This document shows positions 61,769 through 64,000 of a DNA stretch of 64,000 nucleotides, in pieces. A program made the position numbers and the translations under genes. Positions within the stretch are counted from its first letter, which is position 1. Each line of letters opens with the position of its first letter. Source of the stretch: Bacteroidales bacterium (GTDB taxonomy: Bacteria; Bacteroidota; Bacteroidia; Bacteroidales; UBA932); assembly GCA_017446775.1 (NCBI GenBank), contig JAFSQE010000034.1, positions 1-64,000 of the forward strand. The letters are read 5' to 3'. The notes beneath the pieces are model-generated. The model was not told the origin of the DNA, ran no database searches, and saw only the letters and a program-made list of their open reading frames with translations.

Positions 61769-63478
61769 ATGACGGGGTTTTCGATACCGACAAGCAAGAA
61801 AGAGATGGATGCCCTGGGATGGGACCAGGCCGACATCATCCTCTTTACCGGCGATGCCTATGTCGATCACCCTTCTTTCGGGACGGCCGTGATTGCCCGG
61901 GTTCTGGAGAGCCACGGCTATCGGGTGGCGGTGATTCCGCAGCCCAACTGGCGCGACGACCTTCGCGACTTTCGCAAACTTGGCCGGCCGCGTCTATACT
62001 TTGGCGTCTCTTCCGGCGCGATGGATTCCATGGTGAACCACTACACCGCCAGCAAGCGCCTCCGCAGCAACGACGCCTACACCCCCGAAGGGCGTGCCGG
62101 ATATCGTCCCGATTATGCCGTATCGGTGTATACCAATATCCTAAAGCAGATTTATCCCGATGTCCCGGTGGTGATTGGCGGTATAGAGGCTTCGCTGCGC
62201 CGTCTGACGCACTATGATTACTGGCAGGACTGCCTCAAGCCATCGATCCTGATAGACAGCAATGCCGATTTTCTGGTATACGGGATGGGAGAGAGGCCAA
62301 ACCTGGCGCTGGCAGATGCCATGGCGGCCGGAGCTACCACAGAGCAGCTGAGGCAAATCCCGCAGATTGGCTATGTGGCAGACCAGGCCCCCGACGGAGA
62401 CTTTTTTGACCTGCATCCGTTTGAGAGTTGCAAGCGCAACAAGCTGGCGTTTGCCCAGAACTTCAATATAATAGAGCGGGAGGCCAACCGGCTGAACGCC
62501 ACAACCCTTGTAGAGCAGGTTGCCAACCGGTTTGTCTGCATAAATCCGCCATATCCGCCAGCTACAGAGCAGGAGATGGATGCCGTGTACGCGTTGCCGT
62601 TTACCAAATTGCCACACCCGCGATACAAAGGCAAGCGCATCCCCGCCTACGATATGATAAAATTCTCCATAACGACCCATCGCGGCTGTTTTGGAGGGTG
62701 CAACTTCTGCACGATCGCTGCCCATCAGGGGAAGTTTATCCAGTCCCGTTCGCAACAGTCGATAGTTGCCGAGGCGGCGGCGCTTAACAGCCTGCCCGAT
62801 TTCAGGGGTAATATCTCAGATCTGGGCGCCCCCACCGCCAATATGTACCGCATGGGCGGGCGCAACAAAGAGATGTGCGCCAAGTGCTCGCGCCAGTCTT
62901 GCCTGTTCCCCCGCATGTGCAAGAACCTGGACAACAATCACCAGCCGCTGCTGGATCTGTATGATGCGGTGGCTGCCGTCCCCGGCATCCGCAATGCCTA
63001 TGTGGGGAGCGGTATCCGATACGATCTGTTCCTGGGTCAGGAGGGCTGCTACGACTCTACCTGCGAGCGGTATCTTCGCGAATTGATTGTAAACCACACC
63101 TCCGGCAGGTTGAAAGTGGCGCCCGAGCACACTCAGGACAATGTGCTGGCGGTGATGGGCAAGCCGTCGTTCAGGCTGTTCGAGGTTCTGCGCTCAAAAT
63201 TCGACGAAATCACCCGCCGCGAAAAACTCAAATATCAGCTTGTGCCATATTTTATCTCCGGACATCCGGGGTGCGGCATGCGCGACATGATGGCGCTCTC
63301 GCAGAACAAATCGCTCAAAGGGCTGTATATGGAGCAGGTTCAGGACTTTACGCCCACGCCAATGACCGTTTCCAGCGTGATGTTCTATTCCGGGATGGAT
63401 CCCCGCACGCTCAAACCGGTATATGTTGAAAAAGATATTGAGAAAAAACGCAAACAAAAATTGTTTTTTTTCAAATAG
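61769..63478 (+). CDS. YgiQ family radical SAM protein
   Basis: 569 residues from ATG 61769 (MTGFSIPTSKKEM); the frame opens at 61721 inside argS. Radical SAM motif RGCFGGCNFCTIAAHQG (Cys-x3-Cys-x2-Cys), GVSSGAMDSMVNHYT, VVIGGIEASLRRLTHYDYWQD, and YQLVPYFISGHPGC. It is shorter than E. coli YgiQ (about 740 residues). Function unknown. Confidence 0.92.
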   Translation: MTGFSIPTSKKEMDALGWDQADIILFTGDAYVDHPSFGTAVIARVLESHGYRVAVIPQPNWRDDLRDFRKLGRPRLYFGVSSGAMDSMVNHYTASKRLRSNDAYTPEGRAGYRPDYAVSVYTNILKQIYPDVPVVIGGIEASLRRLTHYDYWQDCLKPSILIDSNADFLVYGMGERPNLALADAMAAGATTEQLRQIPQIGYVADQAPDGDFFDLHPFESCKRNKLAFAQNFNIIEREANRLNATTLVEQVANRFVCINPPYPPATEQEMDAVYALPFTKLPHPRYKGKRIPAYDMIKFSITTHRGCFGGCNFCTIAAHQGKFIQSRSQQSIVAEAAALNSLPDFRGNISDLGAPTANMYRMGGRNKEMCAKCSRQSCLFPRMCKNLDNNHQPLLDLYDAVAAVPGIRNAYVGSGIRYDLFLGQEGCYDSTCERYLRELIVNHTSGRLKVAPEHTQDNVLAVMGKPSFRLFEVLRSKFDEITRREKLKYQLVPYFISGHPGCGMRDMMALSQNKSLKGLYMEQVQDFTPTPMTVSSVMFYSGMDPRTLKPVYVEKDIEKKRKQKLFFFK

Positions 63479-63518
63479 TTTCTCTAATATTGTAGAGAGA
63501 AAACAACATAAAGCGACA

Positions 63519-63896
63519 ATGGCAGTAATTCAACCCAAGAAAAGAATCATCATCAGCTACGACAATATGTCTCAGGACCTGAAGGATGCTTTTGAAAGGA
63601 AGTATCCGCATGGCTATGCAGATTATATGGGAGACATAATGAAAGTGGATAAGCCGGATGGTACATGCTTCCACGCAGTGCGCTTTAAACCAGAGAATGA
63701 AGATGACGAGGTGGTGGAAGATGTTCTCTATCTGGTAAAGATCAATGTGAATACAGACGCTGCCGATGAGGTGGAGAAAGAGCTGTTTGAAGACCACTCC
63801 GATGAAGAGGGCGTAGATTCCGACGGCGAGGTCCTCCCCGGCAACGACAATGATTTCAATACCCATTCCGAAGAAGAATCAGACGAAGAAGAATAA
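63519..63896 (+). CDS. Small acidic conserved hypothetical protein
   Basis: 125 residues from ATG 63519. N-terminus KKRIIISYDNMSQDLKDAFERKYPHGYADYMGDIMKVDKPDG; C-terminus very acidic (EVEKELFEDHSDEEGVDSDGE, EEESDEEE). The family is common in Bacteroidota; function unknown. The start is preceded by an A-rich leader (AAACAACATAAAGCGACA). An upstream start in the same frame overlaps the radical SAM gene and is unlikely. Confidence 0.7.
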   Translation: MAVIQPKKRIIISYDNMSQDLKDAFERKYPHGYADYMGDIMKVDKPDGTCFHAVRFKPENEDDEVVEDVLYLVKINVNTDAADEVEKELFEDHSDEEGVDSDGEVLPGNDNDFNTHSEEESDEEE

Positions 63897-63932
63897 ACCA
63901 TACTCCGGTAATGCGGAAGCAACCACGCAGAA

Positions 63933-63961
63933 TGCGCTCAAACATACAAAGTCTGAGCGCA
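63933..63961. terminator. Weak hairpin after the acidic protein gene
   Basis: TGCGCTCA and TGAGCGCA with a 13-nt loop, followed by only a short T run. Nothing else is recognisable from 63897 to the window end. Confidence 0.35.
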
Positions 63962-64000
63962 CTTTGCTTTGTTTGCTGGCAGTTGTAACCGGTGTGTTGA

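Overview
The window looks like a chromosomal piece of a Bacteroidota genome, most likely order Bacteroidales. Reasons: start codons follow A/T-rich leaders rather than Shine-Dalgarno sites, promoters fit the TTTG-N19-TAnnTTTG pattern of the Bacteroidota housekeeping sigma factor (seen at tRNA-Asp, the SRP RNA and rpoD), there are many short lipoproteins, and family markers such as DUF3822, an rSAM/lipoprotein pair and ctlX-arcA are present. Genes are dense and mostly housekeeping, with one clear accessory island.

Left block (1-22.5 kb): the end of a DUF3822 gene and rsmD, a dicarboxylate symporter, a secreted esterase, a CstA-type transporter, a HerA-like ATPase and dtd. Next comes a three-gene surface module (beta-helix carbohydrate-binding lipoprotein, VTC-type polyphosphate polymerase domain protein, DUF4956 membrane protein). 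A complete, tightly overlapping histidine operon (hisG-D-C-B-H-A-F-IE, minus strand) follows, then a winged-helix regulator/membrane-protein pair, an ECF sigma factor coupled to an anti-sigma protein that appears to reach the outer membrane, and a radical SAM/lipoprotein pair.

Junction (22.5-22.9 kb): terminator hairpins, short direct repeats and tRNA-Asp, followed by a second, clearly different rsmD. Two diverged copies of a normally single-copy gene, one on each side of this spot, make a chimeric join or an old insertion at the tRNA worth testing.

Right block (22.9-64 kb): nrnA-like phosphoesterase and two FKBP lipoproteins, fba, gmk-nadD and an RluA-type gene broken by an amber codon, and dnaK. 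Then comes an AT-richer type I-C CRISPR-Cas island (33.4-43.3 kb): cas3-cas5-cas8c-cas7-rhuM-cas4-cas1-cas2, an array of 11 repeats with two further decayed repeats, and a GC-rich hairpin-rich stretch. After it lie arcA/ctlX (arginine and citrulline use), an HD protein, a lipoprotein, murA, murB, SRP RNA, mnmA, a BaiN/HI0933-type flavoprotein, exonuclease, dnaN, a DegQ-type protease, rpoD, an M3 peptidase, an alanine symporter, argS and a YgiQ-type radical SAM protein.

Most notable: a RhuM-family gene inserted in frame with the I-C cas operon and carrying a 31-bp perfect palindrome inside its coding sequence; a spacer that closely resembles the array's own leader; the rSAM/lipoprotein pair; the putative two-membrane anti-sigma factor; the VTC/DUF4956 surface module; and the duplicated rsmD around tRNA-Asp.
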